A stretch of 64,000 bases of DNA from Tenodera sinensis (Eukaryota; Arthropoda; Insecta; Mantodea; Mantidae), in assembly GCA_030765045.1 (NCBI GenBank), contig CM060962.1:211583136-211647135 (forward strand), given 5' to 3'. A program made the translations under genes and the position numbers. Below the pieces are notes generated by a model. That model saw only the letters and a list, made by a program, of their open reading frames with translations. It did no database searches and was not told where the DNA came from. Positions 55,937 to 64,000 of the stretch are shown one piece after another. The number at the start of each line of letters is the position of its first letter. Within the stretch, counting starts at the first letter, position 1.

Positions 55937-56229
55937 TACCAAAATCAAGTGAGTGTGTTGGGTTTAAGGGCCCGTCGACAACTTGGTCATTAGGGCCCCG
56001 AGTCCAGAATTAAAATTACATACCGTCAAGTGTTAAAACATCACCCATTAAAAACTAAAAATCTACGGTTAAAATAGATAAAAAAACCTCTAAAACAACT
56101 ATTAAAACGTTTCATTTAAAATGCTAAAAACAGAAACTTAAAATTGCTACAAAGTAAAAAACACTAAAACGTTAAAAAACCCAAAAATACGGCCATCTAA
56201 AAGGCTAAAATCTCTGAAATAAAGTATCC
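55937..56229 (-). repeat. 3' UTR of the non-LTR element
   Basis: After the RNase H stop, the minus strand runs TTAACGTTTTAGTG-like A/T-rich text and ends GGACTCGGGGCCCTAATGAC, CAAGTTGTCGACGGGCCCTT and AAACCCAACACACTCACT. The GGGCCCTAATGAC and GTCGACGGGCCCTTAA blocks are shared with the second 3' UTR. Confidence 0.75.
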
Positions 56230-57225
56230 TTACACTTGCTTCATAAAATCAATTCTGGAACAAAACCGCAGCACTGTATTTACAGATACTGGGTCGTTGC
56301 CTAAAACTGACGACAGTGTAAGGCCCAGGCCAACGGACTGGCGCTCACGAGCGTATCGCGGACAATCAAGAAGGACATGTGCGACGGAGATTGGAATGTT
56401 ACACGTCGTACAGACAGGCTCCGGATCACCACGCAAAAGGTGTCCATGCGTGGCTCGGGTATGGCCTATCCTCAGGCGGGTTAAAACCACTTCTTCCCGC
56501 CTGGAATTCCTGCAGCTGGTATGCCAGGGTTGTACCGTGTCCTTGATTGTCCGTAATTGAGTACCAGATAACGCTTCCCAAGATTCCTGCCAGAGAGCAA
56601 ATAGATGGCGACGGAAATATTTCTGCACATCTATATAGGGGAGCGTACGGGTGGAATACTCCGGAAGGCGACATGCAGACTTTGCAGCCGCACCCGCCGC
56701 CTCGTTACCCGGAATACCCACATGGCCTGGGATCCACGTAAAAACAAACTGGTATCCGCGAGACAGTAGCTGAGAAATCAACGTCTGGATTTTAACAACC
56801 AATGCCGAGGTGCCGATAAATTGTTGCAGGGCCTGGAGAGCGCTAAAAGAATCGGAACAAACGATAAAACTTCCAGGACCTGAACTGGAGATAAAAAGGA
56901 GGAAATAAAATATGGCAAACAACTCGGCGGTAAATACTGAACTGGCGTCCGGTAGGCGGTACGTATGAGCGTCACCGTTGTATATAAAGGCGCAACCCGT
57001 CGAACTACCCATCTGGGACCCATCGGTAAATACCGGACAGGAAGTCCGGTATCGCCCCAGTAGTTCCGTGAATAGTTGGCGAAACACGGAATGAGGGGTA
57101 GCTATCTTAACACAGCCCGACAGCTCCAGGTCAAAGCGTGCGCGCTGGAGTTGCCAGGGAGGACATCGGCCACATGAATGCCGCTCTACGGCTGGCAGTC
57201 GAAGGGCGTGTGCAGCAAGCAGTTC
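56230..57225 (-). CDS. Retrotransposon RNase H domain, intact copy
   Basis: This domain degrades RNA in RNA-DNA hybrids during target-primed reverse transcription. From 57225 the frame is open through the linker (RLPAVERHSCGRCPPWQLQR, LELSGCVKIATPHSVFRQLF) to the stop at 56230, about 330 codons. RNase H motifs in order: PVFTDGSQMG (first D), SSVFTAELFAIFYF (E), FIVCSDSFSALQAL (D), and WIPGHVGIPGNEAAGAAAKS (H...D region; the usual D in NEAAD is G here). A C-terminal zinc-knuckle-like CTTCNIPISVAHVLLDCPRY follows. Separated from its RT by the second RNase H copy, it has no independent start; it is part of a polyprotein relic. Confidence 0.9.
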   Translation of the reverse strand, partial: ELLAAHALRLPAVERHSCGRCPPWQLQRARFDLELSGCVKIATPHSVFRQLFTELLGRYRTSCPVFTDGSQMGSSTGCAFIYNGDAHTYRLPDASSVFTAELFAIFYFLLFISSSGPGSFIVCSDSFSALQALQQFIGTSALVVKIQTLISQLLSRGYQFVFTWIPGHVGIPGNEAAGAAAKSACRLPEYSTRTLPYIDVQKYFRRHLFALWQESWEALSGTQLRTIKDTVQPWHTSCRNSRREEVVLTRLRIGHTRATHGHLLRGDPEPVCTTCNIPISVAHVLLDCPRYARERQSVGLGLTLSSVLGNDPVSVNTVLRFCSRIDFMKQV

Positions 57226-57230
57226 ACACC

Positions 57231-58190
57231 AAAATCAATGTTGGCAACAAACCGCAGTACTGTAGTCACAGCTACTGGGGCGTTACCTAAAACGAAGCAC
57301 AGTGTAAGACCCAGGGCAAGGCACTGGCACTCACGACGGTATCGCGGGCAATCAAGGAGGATATGTGCGACGGAGAGTGGAACCTTGCACGTCGCACAGA
57401 CAGACTCTGGATCACCACGCAAAAGGCGTGGCTCGAGTATGGCCTATCCTCAGACGGGTTAAAACCACTTCTTCCCGCCTGGAACCCCTGCAGCTGATCT
57501 GCCAGGAATTTACAGTATACTTTATTGTCCATAACTGAGTGCCAGCTAACGCTTCCCAGGATTCTTGCCAGAGAGTAAATAGATGGCGATAAAAGTACTT
57601 CTGCACATCTATATAGAGGAGCGTACGGATGGAATATTCCGGAAGGCGACATGCAGACTTCGCAGCCGCATCCGTCGCCTCGTTGCCCGGAATACCCACA
57701 TGGCCTGGGATCCACGTAAAAACAAACTGATATCCTCGAGAAAGTAGTTGGGAGATCAACGTCCGGATTTTAACAATGAATGCCGAGGTGCCGATAAACT
57801 GTTGCAGGGCCTGGAGGGCGCTAAAATAGTCGGAACAATGATAAAACCTCCAGTCCAGGACCTGAACTAGAGATGAAAAGTAAGAAATAAAATATGGCAA
57901 ACAGCTCGGCGGTAAACACTGAACTAGTGTTTGGAAGGCGGTACGTATGAACGTCACCGCTGTATACAAAAGCAGAACCCGTCGCACTACCCATCTGGGA
58001 GCCATCGGTAAACACCGGGGTATAAGTCCGGTATCGGCCCAGAACTTCGGTGAAAAGTTGGCGAAACACCGAATGAGGGGTAACTAACTTCGCACAGCCC
58101 GACAGCTCCACGTCAAAGCGTGCACGCTGGAGTTGCCAGGGATGTTAGTGGCCAAGTGAATGCCGCTCTACGGCTGGCAGTCGAAGGGTG
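57231..58190 (-). pseudogene. Retrotransposon RNase H domain, duplicate, frameshifted
   Basis: Same layout as 56230-57225: ELSGCAKLVTPHSVFRQLFT, PVFTDGSQMGSATGSAFVYS, SSVFTAELFAIFYF (about 57890), SDYFSALQALQQFIGTSAF, WIPGHVGIPGNEATDAAAKS (keeps the D lost in the other copy), CATCKVPLSVAHILLDCPRY. Frameshifts near 57840 and 57420. The last residues end IDFG at the junction where the copy 1 linker starts, so the C-terminus and UTR are missing from this copy. The offset between copies is about 985 bp. Confidence 0.88.
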
Positions 58191-59765
58191 TGAGCGACAA
58201 GCAGTTCGCGAAACCTGATACCACTAGGACGGGAAATAGTTTTATTCCGCACATAACGGTGCGCGAGGTCTGGACGCAATACATGTAGAAACGAAGGATG
58301 ACCTTGATGAGCGGCCAACCTTGCCATGTAGGAACAAAGTAACAACGAGCGTCGGACAGACAGTGAAAGTTCGCCAGAATCAGCACACAGACAATCCATT
58401 CTATTTGTACGGAAAGCCCTAGTAGCAAGACGGATACCAGTGTGATGTGTTGTGGCGGAGTTTAGAGGCGGATGCCGCGCCATAGATAAAACAGCCGTAG
58501 TCTAATTTGGACCGAACCAATGAGCGATACAGCCTCAACATTACCGTGCGATCGCCGCCCCAAGATGCCCCAGATAAAACCCTGAGTTCCCGAAGCGAAC
58601 AATCGCAGGAAGCACGCAGATAACGAATATGGTGCTCCCATGCGAGTTTATTGTCAAGGTGTAAGCCTAAGAACTTCAGTTGTGGAACAAACGGAAGACG
58701 TGTGCCACGCAAATGAAGATCAGGAGGAGGGTGTACGCCACGAAGGCGATGGAAATGGACACGCTGTGTTTTGTAGGGGAGAACTGAAAGCCGATGCGAA
58801 ACGCCCACTCCGCGATGGATGTTATGGTCAGCTGCAGTTGACGCTCGATGTACACCAAACTATGAGAGCGATAGTATATCGCAAAGTCGTCAACATACAG
58901 TGCAATTGGGATTCCGCTACGAACAACACTGGCGATGCCGTTAATGGCAACGACGAAAAGCGTTTAACTGAGAATCGACCCCTAGGGAACACCATTCTCC
59001 AGGATCCGTTCTTGTGAGAGCGTATGGCCAATGTGGAGACGAAATCGGCGAAGTTGTAAAAAATTATAAACAAAGATAGCTAGTTGGCCACGTAAACCGT
59101 AGTCGTGTAAATTACGGAGGATACCATAGCGCCAAGTACTGTGTGCCCAAGACAAGAAGGCAAGCCTTAGGAATGCGTAGCGTAATCATTTTGTGCTGCC
59201 CGCACGGTGTTTATGCCTTGTTTCCGAGTATGACAAGGATGCTAGATCCGTTTAAAATACACAATGTTGTCGCATAGCTCACCCATAGCTAGAAATATGC
59301 ACTCTCATATACTCATTTCCTAGTAAACAGATCTGCTACCGGAGTAGATACACAGTTAAAGCCCCCTCTGTCCTTCATTCCCCTCTAGCCTTCTTGTCGT
59401 GGGCATACAGTAGTGTCGTAGGCCTTCTGCAGGTCGAAGAAGACCCCCACGACATGCTGCTTCATGAGAAAGGCATTTTGGATGTAAGCCTCCATGCGTG
59501 TCAGGTTGTCGATACTGGAACGATGGCGACGAAAACCGCACTGAACATTGCTCAGCAGGTTATTCGTCTATAGCCACCACACTAAGCAAGTGTTAATCAT
59601 CCGTTCCAAGGTCTTACAAACGACACTCGTCAGGCAAATGGGGCGGTAGCTACAGGGAAGTATGTGGTCTTTCCCGGGCCGAGGGATAGGGATGACAATA
59701 CCATCGCGTCAGGAAGAAGGAAAACATGCTGAAACCAGATACGGTTGTAGACGTTCAGCAGGACT
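58191..59765 (-). pseudogene. Non-LTR reverse transcriptase, disrupted
   Basis: RT blocks in order on the minus strand: LLNVYNRIWFQHVFPSS and IVIPIPRPGKD (59765-59680), YRPICLTSVVCKTLERMI, VQCGFRRHRSSIDNLTRMEA, VVGVFFDLQKAYDTT (59440-59413, catalytic D in FFDLQKAYD), [MITE], WRYGILRNLHDYGLRGQLAI (59136-59077), ENGVPRGSILS*TLFVVAIN, IALYVDDFAIYYRS (catalytic YVDD, about 58870-58900), LKFLGLHLDNKLAWEHHIRY, RLYRSLVRSKLDYGCFIYGA, then in a shifted frame HHTGIRLATRAFRTN and VRRSLLLCSYMARLAAH. Lesions: an in-frame stop in the SxxS block, frameshifts near 58850 and 58470, one stop near 59570, and the MITE. Both catalytic aspartate motifs survive. Confidence 0.9.
59139..59410. mobile_element. TA-flanked MITE inserted in the RT frame
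   Basis: CTGTGTGCCCAAGACAAGAA at the left and CTGTATGCCCACGACAAGAA (reverse complement of the right) open 26-bp TIRs that match at 23 positions. TA lies outside both ends (59137-59138 and 59411-59412). Removing the 272 bp and one TA joins AYDTT to WRYGI in frame, exactly as expected for RT, which proves a clean insertion. No coding sequence inside. Confidence 0.92.
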
Positions 59766-60254
59766 TATGGTTGATTACACCGGAGTTCCGTCAGCGGTAA
59801 CAAGTCCGACCGGTGATACTAACCCTACGGCACACGGCCGTTGGGGAATTAACACCGACCGGGCCCTTAGAGAGTTACGTGGGTGTACATGACGGTGTGA
59901 ACGGGCTCCACACCTAACGCTACACATGGGGGCAGTGTGAAGGGTCCGACTAACCTTTGCGCCTGAGACCTCCGAAGAATACACAAGTCGGGAGCCACGC
60001 TGAAAACCGTTTGACAGGACCATAGCGATAGGAAAGATCCCTGCTGGTGACACAGGAGTTATAAACCTAAGACCTTACAAACTAATAATCTAAATAAATC
60101 TAGAAAGGGGTAGAGGGTGATAATAAGAAGCAACATAAGCTGCTGTACGTGGCACTGTTAATGAATATGAAAGGGGTCAAATGATGGAGAGCGGCTCGGG
60201 ACCTCGGATGCGCCTAAACCCGTAGGTACCTACCGTAGTAGGCAACTTGGAGGT
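59766..60254. other. Unidentified GC-rich block
   Basis: About 300 bp (59770-60060) is markedly GC-richer than the window, with strings such as GGCACACGGCCGTTGGGG and GACGGTGTGAACGGGCTCC. It directly adjoins the truncated 5' edge of the RT. No protein motif, tRNA box or rRNA sequence is recognised. It may be another mobile element or part of the target into which the retroelement inserted. Confidence 0.4.
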
Positions 60255-60300
60255 GGGGGGGGGGGGGGGGTTGGGGGGGGGTTGGGGGGGGTTGGGGGGG
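60255..60300 (+). repeat. Poly-G tract with TT interruptions
   Basis: Runs of 16, 9, 7 and 7 G separated by TT; a potential G-quadruplex on the + strand. Confidence 0.95.
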
Positions 60301-60388
60301 TGAAATGATACTCAAAAGAACTCGGGTCCATAAGGTTTAGTTACCCGATATTCGTCTTCCTGTGGATAAGAGAAAACCACATTAAATA

Positions 60389-60830
60389 CGAGGACGACTG
60401 AGAAGTTTCATACAAATTACACAAGGATTAGTTTTAAAACATTAAACGATTTTATTGTTTTTCAAAATATTCCCCTTTAACGTCAAAACATTTTCTGCAT
60501 TGGATGAAACCAGTCCTTAAAGCAATGATGCCACTCTTCCTGTGGCACATCCGAAACCAGGTAATGTTCTACTGCTTCATTTGATGACCAAAAAACCAAA
60601 AAGTGGTTTTATCTTTCGTTTTTGGAAACAAAAAGAAATCACAAGGTGCTAATTCAGGGCTGTATGGTGGAGGGTCCATGGTAGTGACTTTTAGGGCGTT
60701 CACACACTCATTGTTAATTTTGCTGTATGCTACGATGCATTATTGTGTAAAACTAGTTTTTGTGTGGTTTTCACGGACTTTTTAAAAAAATTGCGAGAGA
60801 GACATTTGCGTACCAAACGACAGTAACAGA
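60389..60830 (-). mobile_element. Mariner-like 3' end with transposase tail
   Basis: On the minus strand: PPPYSPELAPCDFFLFPKTK (60690-60625, third acidic site region, E in SPELAPCD), then frameshifted text matching the usual tail (CRKCFDVKGNIL at about 60500-60465), a stop, and the terminus TGAAACTTCTCAGTCGTCCT then CG next to TA at 60387-60388. That terminus is a mariner-type inverted repeat end. The opposite end and the first two catalytic residues were not found. Confidence 0.7.
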
Positions 60831-61169
60831 AGGCCAACGTCATCGTAGCAGAATGTTCTGTGGACAGCCTGACTGAATTTTGTATTATGTATAATTTTGT
60901 ATAATTATGTAACTTTAAGACAGAACCAAAAACTTATTTCGAAAAAGTATAGAGCTTCTTATAATATGCAATTTACCTTAAATGCGTTTTTAAGCTTTAT
61001 CCGTTTACAAAAAGTTTCCAATTCAATGTTCCAATACTCCAGCCTTAACACTTTTTAAGTATTAAAGCCGCTGTTTTGTTTTCCATTCGGCCATGCAAAG
61101 AGTATTCAAAAATAAAGTCTTATACCTACATCATACGCAAAAGTTGGCATACGTATTAGCTGCCTCTTT
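60831..61169. other. No recognised feature
   Basis: AT-rich stretch between two TE remnants. Confidence 0.4.
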
Positions 61170-62370
61170 TCAAACATCTGACTACCATACATACTAGACT
61201 TCTATTGGCTTCCACGAGGACTTAAAAAGGGTGATGACCTGGCCCCATGCTTATTTAATTTGGTTTTAGAATATGCTGTCAGAGACTTATCCGCGAATAT
61301 CAAGGAGACCCTTGAATACCACACCACACTAGTAGTAGTGTATGCTAACGACATTTGCCTATTAAGTAGAAGTAGCAAAGCTATACAAGAGGTGGTCGCA
61401 AAACTCGAAGTAGCAACGGAAGACATAGGCCTTGAAATCAATACCCAGAAAACATGTTATGATACAACCAGGTGCCAAACCAGTAACAGAACAACGCAGT
61501 AAAATAAAAGAATTAGATTTTAACATTGTGGAACATTTTAACTATTAGGCTCATGTGTCTCGGATAAAACAATCAAGAGAAGTGCAAAGAAGACTGAAAG
61601 TTGCTAATAAAGCCCGTTACTCATTACATAAAGTAATGAGTAATAATACACATATGGAAACTAAAATAAGGCTGTGCCTATAAAGTGTTAATAAAGACAG
61701 TTCTAACGTATGGTAGCGAGAGATGGAACCTTACTAAAAGAACAGAGGTAGCCATAAACAATTTTGAAAAGGAAGTATTAAGGAACATACATTTTATGGA
61801 CCGATAAGTGAGAATGGCCAATGGAGAGTACGATATAACAAGGAATTATATCTTTAAACAGGGTGAATGGCGGCGCCGTGGCCGAGCGGTTAGCGCGCTC
61901 GCCTACCACCTAGGCGGCCTGGGTTCGATCCCAGGGACCCGCATGTGGTATTCGTGGTGGACGAAGCGGCGTCAGGGCGGGTTTTCTCCGGGTTCTCCGG
62001 TTTACCCCGCCATCTCATTCCACCGGTGCTCCATCTTCATTCCATGTATCATCAGTGTCACCGCCTGCGGTGCCGTAGTAGTAAAAGCGGGCGTTAAACA
62101 CTACAACAACAACAACAAACAGGGTGAATCTGATCTTGTTACTTTTATTAAATTGAAGAAACTACCACGTACAAAGACTTTCAATAGATATAATACAAAA
62201 AAGTGCTTAATGCAAGCTTTATGGGAAGTAGACGAACGGGAAGACCCAAGAAAAGATGGGAAGGTGGTATAAAGGAAGATGCTGCAAGCCTACGCAAATG
62301 TCGCAACTGGGGGCTTGCCGGGCAGAATGAAAGTGATTGGAAGCAAAGAATTAGGGAGGCCAAAGCTTGA
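61170..62370 (+). pseudogene. Non-LTR reverse transcriptase C-terminal half, split by SINE-1
   Basis: Blocks in order: FYWLPRGLKKGDDLAPCLFN (61200-61258), LVVVYANDICLLSRSS (catalytic YADD is YAND here, 61337-61385), IGLEINTQKT (61432-61461); after frameshifts, HFNYLGSCVSDKT, then YGPISENGQWRVRYNKELYL (61799-61858), SINE-1, and DLVTFIKLKKLPRTKT with GRPKKRWEGGIKEDAASLRK and NWGLAGQNESDWKQRIREAK to a stop at 62368-62370. The terminal GRPxxRWxxxIxxDxxxL...NW...DRxxW...REAKA tail is typical of a broad group of insect RTE/Jockey-like elements. The last 45 codons are open and well conserved; the middle is decayed. Confidence 0.85.
61869..62116 (+). mobile_element. SINE-1, tRNA-derived, full length
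   Basis: Head: GTGGCCGAGCGGTTAGCGCG (A box and D arm), CGCCTACCACCTAGGCG (perfect anticodon arm, anticodon CAC, Val-like), CTGGGTTCGATCCCAGG (perfect T arm). Body: GGCGGGTTTTCTCCGGGTTC, TCCGGTTTACCCCGCC, TCTTCATTCCATGTATCATC and GTAAAAGCGGGCGTTAAACA; tail ACAACAACAACAAC. AAACAGGGTGAAT flanks both ends exactly (61856-61868 and 62117-62129), a perfect 13-bp duplication. The perfect tRNA arms and duplication make it the youngest insertion in the window. Confidence 0.95.
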
Positions 62371-62734
62371 ATTTGAGCCAATTAGCCATTGGATGGATGT
62401 TCACTTAACTGCAACAAAAACGTGTAACGAAACCATAAACATTATTAAAATTAACAAGAACTAAGGAAACAAACTATTTTATGAATAGTTTCCAGAATGA
62501 ATATGAAAGTATGCTACATGTGGTTGGTTAGTCATATATAGGCTGTTGATTTTTGTGAAAATTGCTGGTTGTCATACTATGTATATGACTCGTAACGTGT
62601 GCTCAAGTATTTGCCCAGCGACCATCTGAAGTCTGGTTACAGGACGAATTGGTTATTAAATAATCGATAACACAGATTCAAACACACACACATTCACACC
62701 AGACTAAGGACATCCAATACACATTTCCGGTTAA
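62371..62734. other. No recognised feature
   Basis: Probably includes the 3' flank of the RT remnant; no terminus recognised. Confidence 0.35.
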
Positions 62735-62815
62735 AGAAAATTTCCTAGAACTCTCGCGATTCGAACAAGGACAGTAAGCAGGTGCTCTACTAACTGCAAT
62801 ATTGTAACAGTCGGG
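62735..62815 (-). repeat. tRNA-like SINE head (degenerate)
   Basis: The minus strand shows TGCAGTTAGTAGAGCACCTG (A box region) and CCTTGTTCGAATCGCGAGAG (B box). The anticodon arm is eroded. No body is recognised. Confidence 0.4.
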
Positions 62816-62934
62816 AGCCGTACTAACAAAGCTCCTGCGAAGGACACCCCTTCGGGATATCGCAAACTTTCAACTTTCCGTCGACACCAATATAAATATG
62901 CAACTTAGAATATTTCGAATACGACTATCGCTAT
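62816..62934. other. No recognised feature
   Basis: Short spacer. Confidence 0.35.
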
Positions 62935-62954
62935 GAGAGAGAGAGAGAGAGAGA

Positions 62955-62988
<34 letters not shown>

Positions 62989-63003
62989 GAGAGAGGGAGA
63001 GAG
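62935..63003 (+). repeat. (GA)n microsatellite
   Basis: GA units with a few GGAAGA and GGGA interruptions. Confidence 0.96.
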
Positions 63004-63059
63004 AAAACCTTAATTCACATAAATTTGTAACGCGTTTTGCCTTTACCCTGCAGTTAACT

Positions 63060-63262
63060 TTTATATATTTTTGTGGTTTATCAGTTACACAAACTTACAT
63101 TAAATGCAACAAGAATGAAGACAATTCACACGGTATTCACAGAAAATTGAACATGTTTTCCTTATTCATCTTGGTATCTCAATCATACGGTATTTAATCA
63201 AAAATATTAAAGCTAATTTCGAGAAAATCAAAAGGTAACAAACTCTTCTATGTAAATGAACC
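63060..63262 (+). repeat. Family R fragment, copy g
   Basis: TTTGTGGTTTATCAGTTACA, AATGAAGACAATTCACACGG, CACAGAAAATTGAACATG, TATTTAATCAAAAATATTAA and TTTCGAGAAAATCAAAAGG follow the middle of family R in order. Both ends are missing. Confidence 0.5.
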
Positions 63263-64000
63263 CAAGCCAATTTATTTGAGCCAAATATACGAGTCAAAGG
63301 TATATAAGACAGAAAGGGAAGGGGTGTTCAAAACATGTCCAGTTCTTTGAATATCGGCGAGGATGCACATAATACCCAGATGGGATTGCTGTTATCCAAG
63401 TTATCAAGAGTGATGACTTAGAAATAACCACCGTTTATACCCACCATGGAAGAAATAACGATAACTACAATATGGTCACAAACAGCCCAAATGCCATTCA
63501 ATGACCCTCAATCTCTGACCGTCACAGGCTCTTCCACCAAAATCATGTTTTATTGTATTCATGAACACTCGTAGATGAAAGAGTAGACTACTTGCGATCT
63601 TCCCTGCCTCACTTCCATTCTTTCTCATTCACAGTCGGCCGACACTACAAGTTCAGCTATAAAAAGCGGTGACGATTTTAAGCCCGTACCTTCATTGTAC
63701 CCGTAAACACATTAAATCGTGTGCATTTGAATAGGAAATGTCTTATTAACCGCTACTATTACACTCTTCGCATATTCAGTACCTAACATCGCCTCTTTGC
63801 GCTAGCAACTGTTCTCGAATGCTAGAATGCTGGCACAAGGCTCGTTAAAACATGTCGGGAAATGTAACCATCTCCGTCATAGCAAATGCTCCAAGTGACA
63901 TGCCTGTCTATGGAAACAACAAAACGTGGGAGTAGAATTACAACTCTTTTCAAAATCTCAAGTTAATTTCGATGGTAACACAGGCATCATCCAGAGCTTA
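63263..64000. other. No recognised feature
   Basis: I see no gene, TE end or tRNA-like box in the last 0.7 kb. Confidence 0.4.

Larger units (their letters stand above)
55620..59765 (-). mobile_element. I/R1-group non-LTR retrotransposon, 5'-truncated
   Basis: On the minus strand the order is: RT from its N-terminal blocks (59765), an inserted MITE (59139-59410), the rest of RT to about 58190, a degenerate RNase H copy (57231-58190), an intact RNase H copy (56230-57225), one 3' UTR (55937-56229) and a second 3' UTR (55620-55936) with a CTCA-repeat tail. RNase H after RT plus a C-terminal CCHC motif (CTTC...H...C) places it in the I/R1/Nimb-like group; the clade is not resolved. ORF1 and endonuclease are absent. 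Confidence 0.88.

Noticed and set aside
61869..61945. Functional tRNA-Val gene
   Set aside because: The head folds like a tRNA, but it is followed by a SINE body, an AAC tail and a 13-bp target duplication, so it is a SINE and not a tRNA gene. The other tRNA-like pieces do not fold completely.
61808..62272. A 154-codon open frame
   Set aside because: It is a chance read-through from a wrong RT frame across SINE-1 into a wrong downstream frame; the genuine RT phases differ on both sides.

Overview
The window looks like intergenic or intronic DNA from an animal, most probably an insect with a large, repeat-rich genome. It is AT-rich and has no operons, no long host reading frames and no exon/intron series I can support. 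It carries a typical arthropod mix of transposons: mariner/Tc1, hAT, PIF/Harbinger, Helitron, a Gypsy-like solo LTR family, an I/R1-type non-LTR element with an RNase H domain, a second non-LTR remnant, and at least four tRNA-derived SINE families. Long AAT/TTA, TA, CA and GA microsatellites are also present. I cannot fix the species from sequence alone. No host protein-coding gene, rRNA gene, functional tRNA gene or CRISPR array was found.

Layout. 0-11 kb: a SINE, foldback elements, transposase fossils, one solo LTR (5997-6634) and a 0.58 kb repeat called family D here (7206-7790). 11-16 kb: a transposase tail, a Helitron 3' end with helicase remnant (13492-14575) and a complete but frameshifted mariner (14730-16065). 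19.9-26.9 kb: a second family D copy split by a hAT element (20372-21277), a PIF/Harbinger derivative (22253-23043), a MITE and a reversed copy of a ~0.75-0.9 kb repeat called family R. 27.7-33 kb: two decayed coiled-coil (gag-like) segments flanking a ~120-bp tandem array, then nested DNA elements. 33.9-38.5 kb: family R copies, one split by the second solo LTR (33963-34570). 39-52 kb: more hAT, deleted mariner, family R and SINE copies. 53.9-62.4 kb: a MITE, SINEs, a reverse-oriented non-LTR element with a duplicated RNase H domain (55620-59765) and a non-LTR remnant carrying a young SINE (61869-62116).

The most informative feature is stratigraphy. Several insertions can be proven inside the window because the element ends, the target-site duplication and an uninterrupted paralogous or coding 'empty site' are all visible. 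These are hAT-A into family D (8 bp), a solo LTR into family R (ATAT), a foldback element into family R (TA), a 272-bp MITE into a reverse transcriptase frame (TA, frame restored on removal), and SINEs with 13-bp duplications. I found no convincing undescribed functional system. The better candidates for novelty are family R with its embedded microsatellite seed, the hAT-A elements with family R-like interiors, the ~120-bp tandem array, and the tandemly duplicated RNase H domain. Family names (R, D, hAT-A/B/C, SINE-1 to 4) are local labels only.
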